Below, one piece after another: positions 1 through 8,334 of a stretch of DNA of 64,000 nucleotides. The stretch spans positions 1 through 64,000 of the forward strand of contig FUHX01000011.1 in the NCBI GenBank assembly GCA_900163555.1, in the 5' to 3' direction. The notes under the pieces are model-generated. The model did not search any database and had not been told where the DNA came from. It saw nothing but the letters and a program-made list of their open reading frames with translations. The position numbers and the translations under genes were made by a program. The first letter of the stretch is position 1; each line of letters starts with the position of its first letter. This DNA is from Actinomycetales bacterium JB111 (GTDB taxonomy: Bacteria; Actinomycetota; Actinomycetes; Actinomycetales; Actinomycetaceae).

Positions 1-60
1 CCGTAGCGTGAATACCCGCCACAGCAGGGTCATTCACCACGAACCGCGAAGAGCCCGGTT

Positions 61-1068
61 TCAGGCCATGGCGGCACCCGTGACCATCCGCGACGGGGCC
101 TCGGTGGGCCCGTCGCCGAGAACCTCGTCGAGGTCCCGCGCAATGTCCGTGAAGAGGCGGTTCGCCGACTCGACGACCCCGATGTAGTTGATGAATCCGT
201 GCCCCATCGTGGGGTACTCGTGGAAGCTGACCGGCGTCCCGGCGTCGAGAAGCCTGCGGGCGTACTCGCGGACCTCGTCCCGTAGCGGGTCGTGACCGGC
301 GAGGACGACGATCGCCGGCGCGCTGCCCGTGAGGTCCTCCCCCCGCAGCGGGGCAACCCGCGGGTCGAGCCGGTCGGCCGGGTTCGGGACGTACTGGTCC
401 CAGTACCAGCTCATCTCCGGACCCGTCAGCAGGTGGTCACCCTCGGAGATCTCCCGGTAGGACGGCCGGGTCTGGTCGAAGTCGATGACCGGGTAGACGA
501 GGATCTGGCCGGCCAGAGGAAGGCTCCGGTCCCGGTGCTGCGCGGCGACGACGGCGGCGAGGTTTCCGCCCGCGCTGTCCCCGGCGACGAGCAGCGGCCC
601 GTGACCGTACTGCCAGGCCGACCACGCGAGTGCCGCGTGGGCGTCCTCGAACGCCGCCGGGAACGGGTGCTCCGGGGCGAGCCGGTACTCGACGCTGACG
701 ACCCGGCACCGGGTGACCGCCGCCAGGTGACGGGTGACGCCGTCGAACGCCTCGATGCTGCCGGTCGTCCACCCTCCCCCGTGCGTGTAGACGATCGTGC
801 CGCGGACCGCTTCAGGCTCGTAGATCCGCAGCGGGACCCGCCCGCCCGGTCCGGCCGCGTGCGCCGCGAGGACACGGGCCATCTCGGGTCCCCTCGGTGC
901 GCGGGCGGAGGCGGCCTCGATCTGTGCGCGGGCGGCCGCTGGTCCGAGCTCGCTCGCCGGGCGGCGGCCGGCGGCCGCGGCCGCCTTGAGGAACCGGGCG
1001 AGCCGAGGGTCCATCTCCTGCTGCGGCAGTGCGATCGGCAGGGCGAGGGGTCCGGTGTGGAACGTCAT
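61..1068 (-). CDS. Alpha/beta hydrolase, HSL-type (family IV) esterase
   Basis: A 335-residue serine hydrolase of the hormone-sensitive-lipase type, expected to cleave short acyl esters in the cytoplasm. The oxyanion-hole motif HGGG is at residues 96-99 and the nucleophile elbow GDSAGG at 163-168 (Ser165). The remaining triad is probably Asp260 (GHDPLRDE) and His290 (GHGF). No signal peptide or membrane segment is seen. I chose the ATG at 1068 because AGGAG lies 8 nt upstream; an in-frame ATG at 1092 would add eight Arg-rich residues and has no better ribosome site. Its stop lies close to the window edge, and nothing in the flank identifies the substrate. The family assignment is firm, the natural substrate unknown. 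Confidence 0.9.
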   Translation of the reverse strand: MTFHTGPLALPIALPQQEMDPRLARFLKAAAAAGRRPASELGPAAARAQIEAASARAPRGPEMARVLAAHAAGPGGRVPLRIYEPEAVRGTIVYTHGGGWTTGSIEAFDGVTRHLAAVTRCRVVSVEYRLAPEHPFPAAFEDAHAALAWSAWQYGHGPLLVAGDSAGGNLAAVVAAQHRDRSLPLAGQILVYPVIDFDQTRPSYREISEGDHLLTGPEMSWYWDQYVPNPADRLDPRVAPLRGEDLTGSAPAIVVLAGHDPLRDEVREYARRLLDAGTPVSFHEYPTMGHGFINYIGVVESANRLFTDIARDLDEVLGDGPTEAPSRMVTGAAMA

Positions 1069-1420
1069 GGTGGGTCTCCTTCTGAGGCGCACGGGCTCGA
1101 CTGCGGTGTCGACGCTCCGCGCGGAGTTCTGGGGGAACGACCGGGTCCTGCCCGGCCCGGTGCCCGCGGACCGCGGGTGGGCTGCCCGGCGCGCGCTCGC
1201 GCGAGGACGGGAAAGATCGCCTGCGTCTGGGAGATGTCGGACGCCTCGGGCGGAGGGGGCGCCGGCCCCGGGATGCGGGGTCGTCCCCCGACGTCGACGG
1301 TGAGGTCGCGAACGCGGCGTCGACTTCGTCGTCGTGCCGGAAGGGCCTCAAGCGATCGCGGGTCAGGCCCGACGGGATCGGGCGCTCACCGTGCGCGAGC
1401 GGGTGTGGTCGGCCTCCGGC
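1069..1420. other. Intergenic region without a recognisable gene
   Basis: About 350 bp between the esterase start and the stop of the next minus-strand gene. Open frames cross it on both strands, but they are Arg/Pro-rich, have no ribosome site and continue as antisense of the flanking genes. It should contain the esterase promoter. I see no clear -35/-10 pair, RNA gene, repeat or hairpin of note. Confidence 0.5.
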
Positions 1421-2113
1421 CTAGCGCGAGGCGCCCGGTACTACGGAGCGCAGCTCGGCGACGACGGCTACCGAGTCGTCGTCGTCGCGCGCGGCGACCA
1501 GGTCAAGAAGACGGGCCGCGTCCTCGAGACGCTCGGACTCCAGGGCGGCGAGGACGACCTGCCGGCCGGCAGCGGGCACGTGGGACGTGGAGTCCCAGTG
1601 CGCGGTGGCGAGGGAGTCCGCAGCGGCGGGCTGCCCGGCCTCGCGCAGGACCCAGATGGCCTCGGCGAGCGCGAGCCCGCTGTCCTCGCGGGCACAGGCG
1701 CCACCGAGACGGCGCAGGGCGCCGTCGAGGTCGTCGTGGACGGAGAGCCGTCCGAGCTCGATGAGCGGGTACCAGGCGTTCGGGCGCCCGGCCAGCTCCT
1801 CCGCGAGCGCCCACACCGCGAGATCCGCGGACTGCGGCTCGGCGTGCGGGGACTCGGCGGTCAGCGGGTCCGCGGCGCGGGCCTGCTCACCGGAGGCGCG
1901 CACGAGCTCGGCGAGCGAGTTGAAGGCACCGATGTCGTTGGGGTCCTCGTCCAGGCGGGCGCGCAGCTCGGCCTCGGCCGGGTCGTCGGTCGCCAGGTGC
2001 GGGCGGTGGGAGGAGTGGCCGTCGTGCCGCGAGTCGCCACCGGGGTCGACGACGCCGAGAAGGCATGCGAGCGCGGCGACCGGCAGGAGGCGCGTACTCG
2101 ACATGCTGGTCAC
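1421..2113 (-). CDS. Hypothetical exported protein with helical-repeat-like body
   Basis: A 230-residue protein that I cannot assign. The N-terminus (SSTRLLPVAALACLLG) looks like a short secretion signal, with a Cys that only loosely fits a lipobox. A His/Asp-rich linker follows, then alternating Ala/Leu-rich amphipathic helices from about residue 50 to the end, with phrases such as NDIGAFNSLAEL that resemble tetratricopeptide-type repeats. The start is uncertain. GTG at 2113 has AGG about 5 nt upstream; ATG at 2104 (MSSTRLL) is the alternative and gives the cleaner signal peptide. It is transcribed away from fabD and its stop faces an empty region. It may be an extracytoplasmic protein-interaction module, but no function should be inferred. 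Confidence 0.55.
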   Translation of the reverse strand: MTSMSSTRLLPVAALACLLGVVDPGGDSRHDGHSSHRPHLATDDPAEAELRARLDEDPNDIGAFNSLAELVRASGEQARAADPLTAESPHAEPQSADLAVWALAEELAGRPNAWYPLIELGRLSVHDDLDGALRRLGGACAREDSGLALAEAIWVLREAGQPAAADSLATAHWDSTSHVPAAGRQVVLAALESERLEDAARLLDLVAARDDDDSVAVVAELRSVVPGASR

Positions 2114-2259
2114 GATACCTGGCTCGCCCCGTCCGCGTGACTCCGACCACGATTCAGTCCGCCGCGGGCCACGGGTCGACCTCCGGGAGGAGTTCCCCGC
2201 GCCCCGACAGGTCGGCGCACGTCACGCGCCACCTGCCACGCCGGTCACGAGTCGTGCGG

Positions 2260-2273
2260 CTACACCTGTGTAG
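2260..2273. promoter_or_regulatory. Inverted repeat overlapping the fabD translation initiation region
   Basis: The 14-bp element CTACAC-CT-GTGTAG is perfectly symmetrical in its arms and ends 10 bp before the fabD ATG. Its last bases overlap the AGG that must serve as ribosome site. It could be an operator for a fatty-acid regulator acting at the head of the operon. Only the symmetry and position are seen; the regulator is unknown. Confidence 0.4.
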
Positions 2274-2282
2274 GTTTGTCGC

Positions 2283-3212
2283 ATGATCGCAGTGCTCGCA
2301 CCGGGCCAGGGTGCGCAGACGCCGGGCATGCTCGCCCCGTGGCTCGACGACCCGGCCACCGCCACCCTCCTTGCCGAACTCTCCGCCGCCGCCGAGCTCG
2401 ACCTCGCGGACCTCGGCACCACCGCCGACGCGGAGACGATCAAGGACACCGCTCTCGCGCAGCCCCTCATCGTGGCGGCGTCGATCCTCACCTACCGTGC
2501 GCTCCAGGCGCGAGTGCCCGGTCTGACGCCCGCCCTCACGGCCGGCCACTCGGTCGGCGAGTTCGCCGCACTCGCCGTGTCCGGCGTCCTGTCCGACGCC
2601 GACGCCGTCCGCCTCGTCGCGGCGCGCGGCCGGGCGATGGCCACGGCATCGGCCACCACCCCGACCGGCATGTCCGCCGTCGTCGGTGGCCAGGAGGACG
2701 AGGTCTCGGAGGCCATCACGGCCGCCGGGCTGACGCCCGCGAACGTCAACGGCGGCGGACAGATCGTCGCGGCGGGGACGCTCGAGCAGCTCGCCGCGTT
2801 CGCCGCCGCTCCCCCGGCCCGCGCCCGCGTGATCCCCCTGGCGGTCGCCGGAGCCTTCCACACCGAGCACATGGCGCCCGCGGTACCCGCGGTGCGCACC
2901 GCCGCCGACGCCGTGACCGCGAACGACCCGCAGATCGGCCTGCTGTCCAACCGCGACGGCGAGCGGGTCACCTCCGGCACGGACGCCGTCGACCGCGTGG
3001 TCGCCCAGGTCGCGAACCCGGTGCGCTGGGACCTGTGCTGCGAGACGATCCTCGCCTCCGGGGTGACCGGAGCCGTCGAGCTCGCTCCCGCCGGGGTCCT
3101 CTCGAAGCTTGCCAAGCGCACCCTGCGCGGCGTCACCGCGGTCGCGGTCTCCTCCCCCGAGGACCTCGACGCCGCGGCGGAGCTCATCACCTCGACCGAA
3201 GGAGCCTCATGA
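2283..3212 (+). CDS. fabD: Malonyl-CoA:ACP transacylase
   Basis: Transfers malonyl groups from CoA to acyl carrier protein, supplying extender units to type II fatty acid synthesis in the cytoplasm. At 309 residues it has normal family length. The N-terminal GQGAQ motif is at residues 8-12, the nucleophile is Ser90 in GHSVGEF, and the catalytic His is His193 in GAFHTEH. It is the first gene of the fabD-fabH-acpP-fabF operon, and its TGA overlaps the fabH ATG (ATGA), which suggests coupled translation. The ribosome site is only a short AGG and coincides with an inverted repeat. No PucR/CdaR-type regulator gene lies directly upstream, unlike in many relatives. Confidence 0.96.
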   Translation: MIAVLAPGQGAQTPGMLAPWLDDPATATLLAELSAAAELDLADLGTTADAETIKDTALAQPLIVAASILTYRALQARVPGLTPALTAGHSVGEFAALAVSGVLSDADAVRLVAARGRAMATASATTPTGMSAVVGGQEDEVSEAITAAGLTPANVNGGGQIVAAGTLEQLAAFAAAPPARARVIPLAVAGAFHTEHMAPAVPAVRTAADAVTANDPQIGLLSNRDGERVTSGTDAVDRVVAQVANPVRWDLCCETILASGVTGAVELAPAGVLSKLAKRTLRGVTAVAVSSPEDLDAAAELITSTEGAS

Positions 3213-4225
3213 GCAAGCCCACCCTCACCGCTCCGGCGCCGGCGCGCTACTCGCGCCTGCTCGGCGTCGGCGGCTCCCGCGGCGAGCGGATCGTGCCCAA
3301 CGACGACATCGTCGGCCCCATCGACTCCTCGGACGAGTGGATCCAACAGCGCACCGGCATCCAGACCCGCCGCTACGCCAACGAGGACACCACGGTCGCC
3401 GACATGTCGGTGGCCGCGGCGAAGGACGCGCTGAAGAACGCCGGCATCACGGCCGACCAGGTGGGGGCGGTCGTCCTCGGCACGGTGACCTGGTGGGTGC
3501 AGACGCCGTCGCTCGCCGCGATCGTCGCCGACCGGATCGGGGCCACCGCGGCCGCCGCCTACGACATCTCGGCCGCCTGCGCGGGCTACGCCTACGGCGT
3601 CGCGCAGGCCGAGGGCCTCGTGCGGGCCGGCGTCGTCGACCACGCGCTCGTCATCGGCGTGGAGAAGATGAGCGAGTTCATCGACCCCACGGACCGCTCG
3701 ATCAGCTTCATCCTCGGCGACGGCGCGGGAGCCGCGGTCATCGGCCCGTCCGACACACCCGGCTTCGGCCCCGCCGTCTGGGGCGCCGACGGGTCGAAGG
3801 CGCAGGTCATCTCCCAGACGCACTCCTGGTCCGACTTCCGCCGGTCGGGCCCGGACGCCGACCACTCCTGGCCGACGCTGCGGCAGGAGGGTCCCACCGT
3901 CTTCAAGTGGGCGACCTTCGAGATGACGAAGGTCGCGAAGAAGGCGATCGAGGCCGCGGGCCTCACGCCCGAGCAGATCGATGTCTTCGTCCCGCACCAG
4001 GCCAACGTCCGCATCATCGACCACATGGTGAAGTACCTCGCCCTGCGCGACGACGTCGTGGTCGGCAAGGACATCGTCGACACCGGCAACACGTCGGCCG
4101 CGTCGATCCCGCTCGCGCTCGAGCGCCTCATCCGCGAGGGACAGGCGAAGTCGGGAGACATCGCCCTGCAGATCGGGTTCGGCGCCGGCCTCGCCTACGC
4201 GGCCCAGGTCGTCATCGTTCCGTAA
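3209..4225 (+). CDS. fabH: Beta-ketoacyl-ACP synthase III
   Basis: Condenses an acyl-CoA primer with malonyl-ACP to start each fatty acid chain. In actinobacteria these enzymes usually accept branched primers, but that is not visible here. The protein has 338 residues with the full Cys-His-Asn triad: Cys124 (SAACAGYAYG), His263 (VPHQAN) and Asn294 (DTGNTSAAS). The start ATG at 3209 sits inside the fabD stop and is preceded by AAGGAG at about 7 nt. About 180 bp separate it from acpP, including a 14-bp CCCCGAC/GTCGGGG palindrome just after the stop, so partial termination or a second promoter ahead of acpP is likely. Confidence 0.96.
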   Translation: MSKPTLTAPAPARYSRLLGVGGSRGERIVPNDDIVGPIDSSDEWIQQRTGIQTRRYANEDTTVADMSVAAAKDALKNAGITADQVGAVVLGTVTWWVQTPSLAAIVADRIGATAAAAYDISAACAGYAYGVAQAEGLVRAGVVDHALVIGVEKMSEFIDPTDRSISFILGDGAGAAVIGPSDTPGFGPAVWGADGSKAQVISQTHSWSDFRRSGPDADHSWPTLRQEGPTVFKWATFEMTKVAKKAIEAAGLTPEQIDVFVPHQANVRIIDHMVKYLALRDDVVVGKDIVDTGNTSAASIPLALERLIREGQAKSGDIALQIGFGAGLAYAAQVVIVP

Positions 4226-4289
4226 GCCCCCGACGTCGGGGCGGACAGGAGCACGGTCCGCGCCGACACCCCGGCACCGCTCGCCCGCA

Positions 4290-4309
4290 TGCGTGCGTGC
4301 GTGCGTGCG
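4290..4309 (+). repeat. Tetranucleotide microsatellite (TGCG)5
   Basis: Five perfect tandem copies of TGCG lie in the fabH-acpP spacer, about 100 bp before the acpP start. Slippage here would change the length of the presumed acpP leader or promoter region but not a protein. No function is known. Confidence 0.85.
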
Positions 4310-4408
4310 GCGAATCATGGTCGAAACGGCGAGAATGAACCGTCGATCGGCCCGCGTGCTGTCACACTTGTCCCCGAACCGTTTCGCCCATCCAACCGAG
4401 GAGAATCC

Positions 4409-4657
4409 ATGGCTTACACGGAGGAGGAGGTCCTCAAGGGCCTCGCCGAGATCGTGAACGAGGAGACCGGCCTGCCGGTCGAGGACGTCAAGGCGGAGGC
4501 GTCGTTCACCGACGACCTCGACGTCGACTCCCTGTCGATGATGACGATCGCGACCCTCGCGGAGGAGCGCTTCGAGGTCACCATCCCGGACGACGAGGTG
4601 GCGAACCTGAAGACCGTCCAGGACGCCGTGAAGTACATCGTCGGCGCGCAGAGCTGA
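4409..4657 (+). CDS. acpP: Acyl carrier protein
   Basis: An 82-residue acidic carrier that holds growing acyl chains on a 4'-phosphopantetheine arm. The attachment residue is Ser41 in the DVDSLSMM motif, and the four-helix pattern and length are typical. The ATG at 4409 has a strong GAGGAG ribosome site 6 nt upstream. It lies between fabH and fabF and is separated from fabF by a long perfect hairpin. This probably lets acpP be made in excess over the condensing enzymes, as expected for a stoichiometric carrier. Confidence 0.97.
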   Translation: MAYTEEEVLKGLAEIVNEETGLPVEDVKAEASFTDDLDVDSLSMMTIATLAEERFEVTIPDDEVANLKTVQDAVKYIVGAQS

Positions 4658-4676
4658 CCTGATCCACGGACTTCTA

Positions 4677-4713
4677 CCGGGGGCGTCCACGGCCAGGCCG
4701 TGGACGCCCCCGG
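4677..4713 (+). terminator. Long perfect hairpin between acpP and fabF
   Basis: A perfect inverted repeat with 18-bp arms (left arm starts CCGGGGGCGTCC) around a single central base lies 20 bp after the acpP stop. No U-tract follows. It probably acts as a partial terminator or mRNA stabiliser inside the fatty acid operon. Confidence 0.75.
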
Positions 4714-4837
4714 CGTCTGTCCTGCGGGGCGCCACCCACCGAGCCGATAGACTTGCGCCCTGTCGCACATCGCACGAGTAGGCGCCACCCGCGCCTCCAC
4801 CACGACGAGCGCTGAACGCGCACACAAGGAGGAACCG

Positions 4838-6088
4838 GTGTCCGAGCAGTCCACCTCGCGCCGACGTGTCGTCATCACCGGGATGGGCACGACCAACCCC
4901 CTCGGCGGCGACGTCGAGTCCACCTGGTCGGCCCTCCTGAGCGGAACGTCCGGCATCTCGACGCTGGAGAACGACTGGGCCGAGCAGTACGGCACGACCG
5001 TCACGTTCGCCGGCCAGGTCGCCGTCGACCCGGAGACCGTCCTGTCGCGCCAGGAGGCCCGGCGCCTCGACCCGTCGGGCAAGCTCGCCGTCGTGGCCGC
5101 CCGTGAGGCCTGGGCGAACGCCGGCACGCCGGAGGTGGAGGGCGAGCGTCTCGGCGTCGTCGTCTCCACCGGCATCGGCGGCATCCACACGCTGCTGAAC
5201 GCCTGGGACACCGTGCGGGAGAAGGGGGCGCGTCGCGTCCTGCCCCTGACCGTGCCGATGCTCATGGCCAACTCCCCCGCCGCGAACATCTCCGTGGAGT
5301 TCGGCGCCCGCGCGGGCGCCCACGTCCCGGTGTCCGCCTGCGCGTCCGGCGCAGAGGCGATCGCCCAAGGCGTCGAGATGATCCGCACCGGACGCGCCGA
5401 CGTCGTCATCGCCGGCGGCACCGAGTCCGCGATCCACCCGGTCACGATGGCCTCGTTCGGCAAGATGCAGGCGCTGTCCACCCGCAACGACGACCCGCAG
5501 GCGGCCTCGCGCCCCTACGACGTCGACCGCGACGGCTTCGTCATGGGCGAGGGCGCGGGGATCGTGGTCCTCGAGTCGGCCGAGTTCGCGGCCGCCCGCG
5601 GTGCGAACGTGCACGCCGAGGTCCTCGGCATCGGCATGACCGCCGACGCCTACGACGTGGCTCCCCCCGACCCGTCGGGCCAGGGCCAGGAGCGCGCCAT
5701 GCGCATCGCGCTGGAGGACTCGGGCCTCGGCGCCGACGAGATCGTCCACGTCAACGCCCACGCGACGTCGACCCCGGTCGGCGACACGATCGAGGCGGAC
5801 GCGATCGGCCGTACGTTCGGCGAGCAGGTCGTGGTCACGGGCACGAAGTCCATGACCGGACACCTGCTCGGCGGCGCGGGAGCGATGGAGACGATCTTCA
5901 CCGTGCTGTCCATCAAGGACCGCACGATCCCGCCGACGATCAACCTCGAGAACCTCGACCCGAAGGTCACCGTCGACGTCGCGGCGAACACCCCGCGCGA
6001 GATCGGCGGCTCCGGCCAGCTCGCCGCCGTGAACAACGCGTTCGGCTTCGGCGGCCACAACGTCGCGATCCTGGTCGCGACCGCCTGA
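4838..6088 (+). CDS. fabF: Beta-ketoacyl-ACP synthase II
   Basis: Elongates acyl-ACP with malonyl-ACP in type II fatty acid synthesis. The 416-residue thiolase-fold enzyme carries Cys168 (VSACASGAEA), His308 (NAHATSTPVGD) and His342 (GHLLGGAGAM), plus the C-terminal NAFGFGGHN loop. The GTG at 4838 is chosen because AAGGAGG lies 6 nt upstream. It is the last gene of the operon; a strong hairpin at 6119-6150 closes it and also serves the opposing DUF3145 gene. The 180-bp gap before it contains the hairpin after acpP, so it may also have its own promoter. Confidence 0.96.
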   Translation: MSEQSTSRRRVVITGMGTTNPLGGDVESTWSALLSGTSGISTLENDWAEQYGTTVTFAGQVAVDPETVLSRQEARRLDPSGKLAVVAAREAWANAGTPEVEGERLGVVVSTGIGGIHTLLNAWDTVREKGARRVLPLTVPMLMANSPAANISVEFGARAGAHVPVSACASGAEAIAQGVEMIRTGRADVVIAGGTESAIHPVTMASFGKMQALSTRNDDPQAASRPYDVDRDGFVMGEGAGIVVLESAEFAAARGANVHAEVLGIGMTADAYDVAPPDPSGQGQERAMRIALEDSGLGADEIVHVNAHATSTPVGDTIEADAIGRTFGEQVVVTGTKSMTGHLLGGAGAMETIFTVLSIKDRTIPPTINLENLDPKVTVDVAANTPREIGGSGQLAAVNNAFGFGGHNVAILVATA

Positions 6089-6118
6089 TCACACCGGGCG
6101 CCCTGCGCCCACACCGAG

Positions 6119-6150
6119 ACGAGCCCGCACCCGAGAGGGTGCGGGCTCGT
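6119..6150. terminator. Bidirectional terminator, fabF / DUF3145
   Basis: Perfect 14-bp arms (ACGAGCCCGCACCC) around a GAGA loop lie between two convergent genes. The position fits termination of fabF on the plus strand and DUF3145 on the minus strand. Confidence 0.85.
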
Positions 6151-6246
6151 TCGTCGTCGAAGGTTGGGCGTTGTGGTGGGAGGAGATGCGGTGGGCGGCG
6201 GGGAACCCACCGGGTCTTCGGTGTCGCTCGGAGCGCGCCGGAAGCG

Positions 6247-6747
6247 TCAGCCGACGCGGTGCAGCCAGCGGACCGCCACGCCCGCGCCGGCGTACCGGAA
6301 GGGCTCGAGCTCGTCGTCCCATGCCTGGCCGAGGGCCAGGTCGAGCTCGCGCGCGAGCCGCTGCGGGTCCGTGCCGTGCTCGAGCGCGGCACGGATCCGG
6401 TTCTCCGGGATCACGACGTTGCCGTGGGCGTCGGTCTGGGCGTGGAAGATGCCGAGGTCGGGCGTGTGCGACCAGCGTCCCCCGTCGGACCCGGGGGCGG
6501 GCTCCTCGGTGATCTCGTAGCGCAGGTGCTGCCAGCCGCGCAGCGCGGAGGCGAGGCGGGCACCGGTTCCCACCGGTCCCACCCACGAGCACTCGGCGCG
6601 CCGGAGGCCGGGCGCGGCCGGCTGGTCGGTCCACTCGAGCGTCACGCGGGCGTCGAGCACCTGCGAGGCGGCCCACTCCACGTGCGGACCCAGCGCGCGG
6701 GTCGCAGAGTGCACGAAAACAACGCCACGGGTGTGAGTACCACTCAT
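6247..6747 (-). CDS. DUF3145 family protein
   Basis: A 166-residue member of an actinobacteria-restricted family of unknown function, recognised by its opening (TRGVVFVHSATRALGPHVEWA) and by the conserved order of Trp/Pro-rich segments up to the final RWLHRVG. No signal peptide, membrane segment or catalytic motif is apparent; it should be cytoplasmic. The ATG at 6747 has AGGAGG upstream; the longer open frame to 6789 is unlikely. It converges on fabF and shares its terminator. In related genomes it is commonly found beside the fatty acid genes, which suggests but does not prove a lipid-linked role. Confidence 0.85.
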   Translation of the reverse strand: MSGTHTRGVVFVHSATRALGPHVEWAASQVLDARVTLEWTDQPAAPGLRRAECSWVGPVGTGARLASALRGWQHLRYEITEEPAPGSDGGRWSHTPDLGIFHAQTDAHGNVVIPENRIRAALEHGTDPQRLARELDLALGQAWDDELEPFRYAGAGVAVRWLHRVG

Positions 6748-6975
6748 GTCGGGCCTCCTGATTCGGGTTACGAGGGACGTCTTCCCCAACGGCCTCGCGT
6801 CGATCGATCAGCAGCCCCGGCCGAGATTCGCGGCGGAACGTGAATCAGAATGCCGTACCTGACGTCTTTGCGCCAGTGCCCACATGGGCGCACGGTGCCC
6901 GTGTGGCTCGTGAGTCGGAAGTGGCGGACTTCCCGCGCGATCGGAGCCGACACCGCGGACGGAACGGGCGGCGAC

Positions 6976-8334
6976 TCAGTTCTCGACCGCCTCCTTGGCC
7001 TCCGCGATCCGGGCGGTCGTCACGTTGCGCGCCACGAACACCACCATCAGCAGGTACCCGGCAGCAGCCACGATGAAGGCCGACCGGAGCCCCCACTCGC
7101 GGCCGACCCACCCCTCGAGGACGGCCACGACCACCCCGCCGAGAAGCGTGCCGACCGAGATCGTTCCCCAGCCGAAGAACCGGTACACCGAGTTGACGCG
7201 CCCGAGCAGGTGATCGGGGATGATGCGCTGCCGCAGGCTCACCGAGATGACGTTCCAGAGGACCACGGCCACGCCGCTGACGAACTGGACGACCCAGACG
7301 AGCACCGGGGAGTCGGTGAACGCGACGACGACGTAGGCGAGCCCCATGGCCGTCACGGCGGCGATGAGTGCGCGGGCGTCGCCCAACCACTCGGTGATCC
7401 GCTCGCCGACGAGCGAGCCGAGGACCGCGCCGGCCGCGGCCCCGGCGAGCAGGACCCCGAAGGCCCAGCCGTCGAAGAGCCCGAGGATCTCCTGCGCGTA
7501 CAGGACGAACACCACCGCACCGACGGAGCTCGCCATGTTCATGACCGAGAGCGCGAGCGCGAGTGATCGGAGGACGGGGCGCCGCCACAGCCACGTGATC
7601 CCCTCGCCGATCTCTCGGCGCCAAGCGATGCGGCCCGCCGTGCGCGCGTCACCGGCAGGGGCGAAACCGCCGCGGAGGGAGAGCACGAGGAGGCCGGAGA
7701 CGAGGAGGAGCAGGGCGTTCGCGCCGAACGGGACGATCACCGCGACGGCGAGCAGGACGCCCGCGAGCGGAGGACCGACGAACTGGTTCATCGTGACCTC
7801 GACGCCCCACAGCCGGCTGTTGGCCCGCGGCAGGTTGTCCTTGCCGACGACCGCCGGCAGGAGGGTCTGGGCCGAGTTGTCGCGCACGACCTCCGCAGTG
7901 CCGATGAGGAGGGAGAGCACGCACAGCCCAGCGACGAGGACGCCCGCGTGCTCGGGTGCGGGAGCGCCTGCGGCGAGCGCCTCCGGGGACGGGACGTCCC
8001 GCCCGAGCACCGCGATCAGCCCGACGAACGCCACCATCACCGCGCACCGGGCGAGATCCATGAGCCCCACAAGCCGACGCCTGTCGAAACGGTCGGTGAT
8101 GACGCCGGCGGGCAGCGAGAACAGCAGCCACGGGGCCCGCGCCGACACCCCGATCAGCGCGATGAGCAGCGGGTCGCGGGTGAGCGCCGAGGCGAACCAG
8201 ACCATGGCGATCGCCATGAGCCCGTCCCCGAGGTTCGCGGCCGCCGTCGCGCCGAAGAGCCTACGGAAGTTCGGTCCGAGCGGTGCCCGGACCGGGCGGG
8301 CTGTGGGAAGGGGCCGCTCGACCCGGTCGCTCAC
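6976..8334 (-). CDS. MFS transporter, probable exporter
   Basis: A 452-residue major facilitator protein with about twelve hydrophobic helices and an Arg-rich cytoplasmic loop after helix 2 (ITDRFDRRRLVG). The layout matches MdfA/enterobactin-exporter-like members of the superfamily, which usually export drugs or siderophores; the substrate cannot be read from sequence. The GTG at 8334 is chosen because it overlaps the stop of the upstream wHTH gene (GTGA), so the two are co-translated. The pairing of a wHTH regulator with an MFS gene in one transcription unit implies regulation by that neighbour. Confidence 0.85.
   Translation of the reverse strand: MSDRVERPLPTARPVRAPLGPNFRRLFGATAAANLGDGLMAIAMVWFASALTRDPLLIALIGVSARAPWLLFSLPAGVITDRFDRRRLVGLMDLARCAVMVAFVGLIAVLGRDVPSPEALAAGAPAPEHAGVLVAGLCVLSLLIGTAEVVRDNSAQTLLPAVVGKDNLPRANSRLWGVEVTMNQFVGPPLAGVLLAVAVIVPFGANALLLLVSGLLVLSLRGGFAPAGDARTAGRIAWRREIGEGITWLWRRPVLRSLALALSVMNMASSVGAVVFVLYAQEILGLFDGWAFGVLLAGAAAGAVLGSLVGERITEWLGDARALIAAVTAMGLAYVVVAFTDSPVLVWVVQFVSGVAVVLWNVISVSLRQRIIPDHLLGRVNSVYRFFGWGTISVGTLLGGVVVAVLEGWVGREWGLRSAFIVAAAGYLLMVVFVARNVTTARIAEAKEAVEN

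Noticed and set aside
292-1764. Plus-strand frame of 490 codons over the esterase gene
   Set aside because: Antisense of the HSL-type esterase, Arg-rich at its end and without a ribosome site.
2492-6058. Open frame of 1188 codons on the minus strand across the fatty acid genes
   Set aside because: It is the complement of fabD, fabH, acpP and fabF. It has Arg/Asp/Val-rich antisense composition, no ribosome site and no domain; long antisense frames are expected at this GC content.
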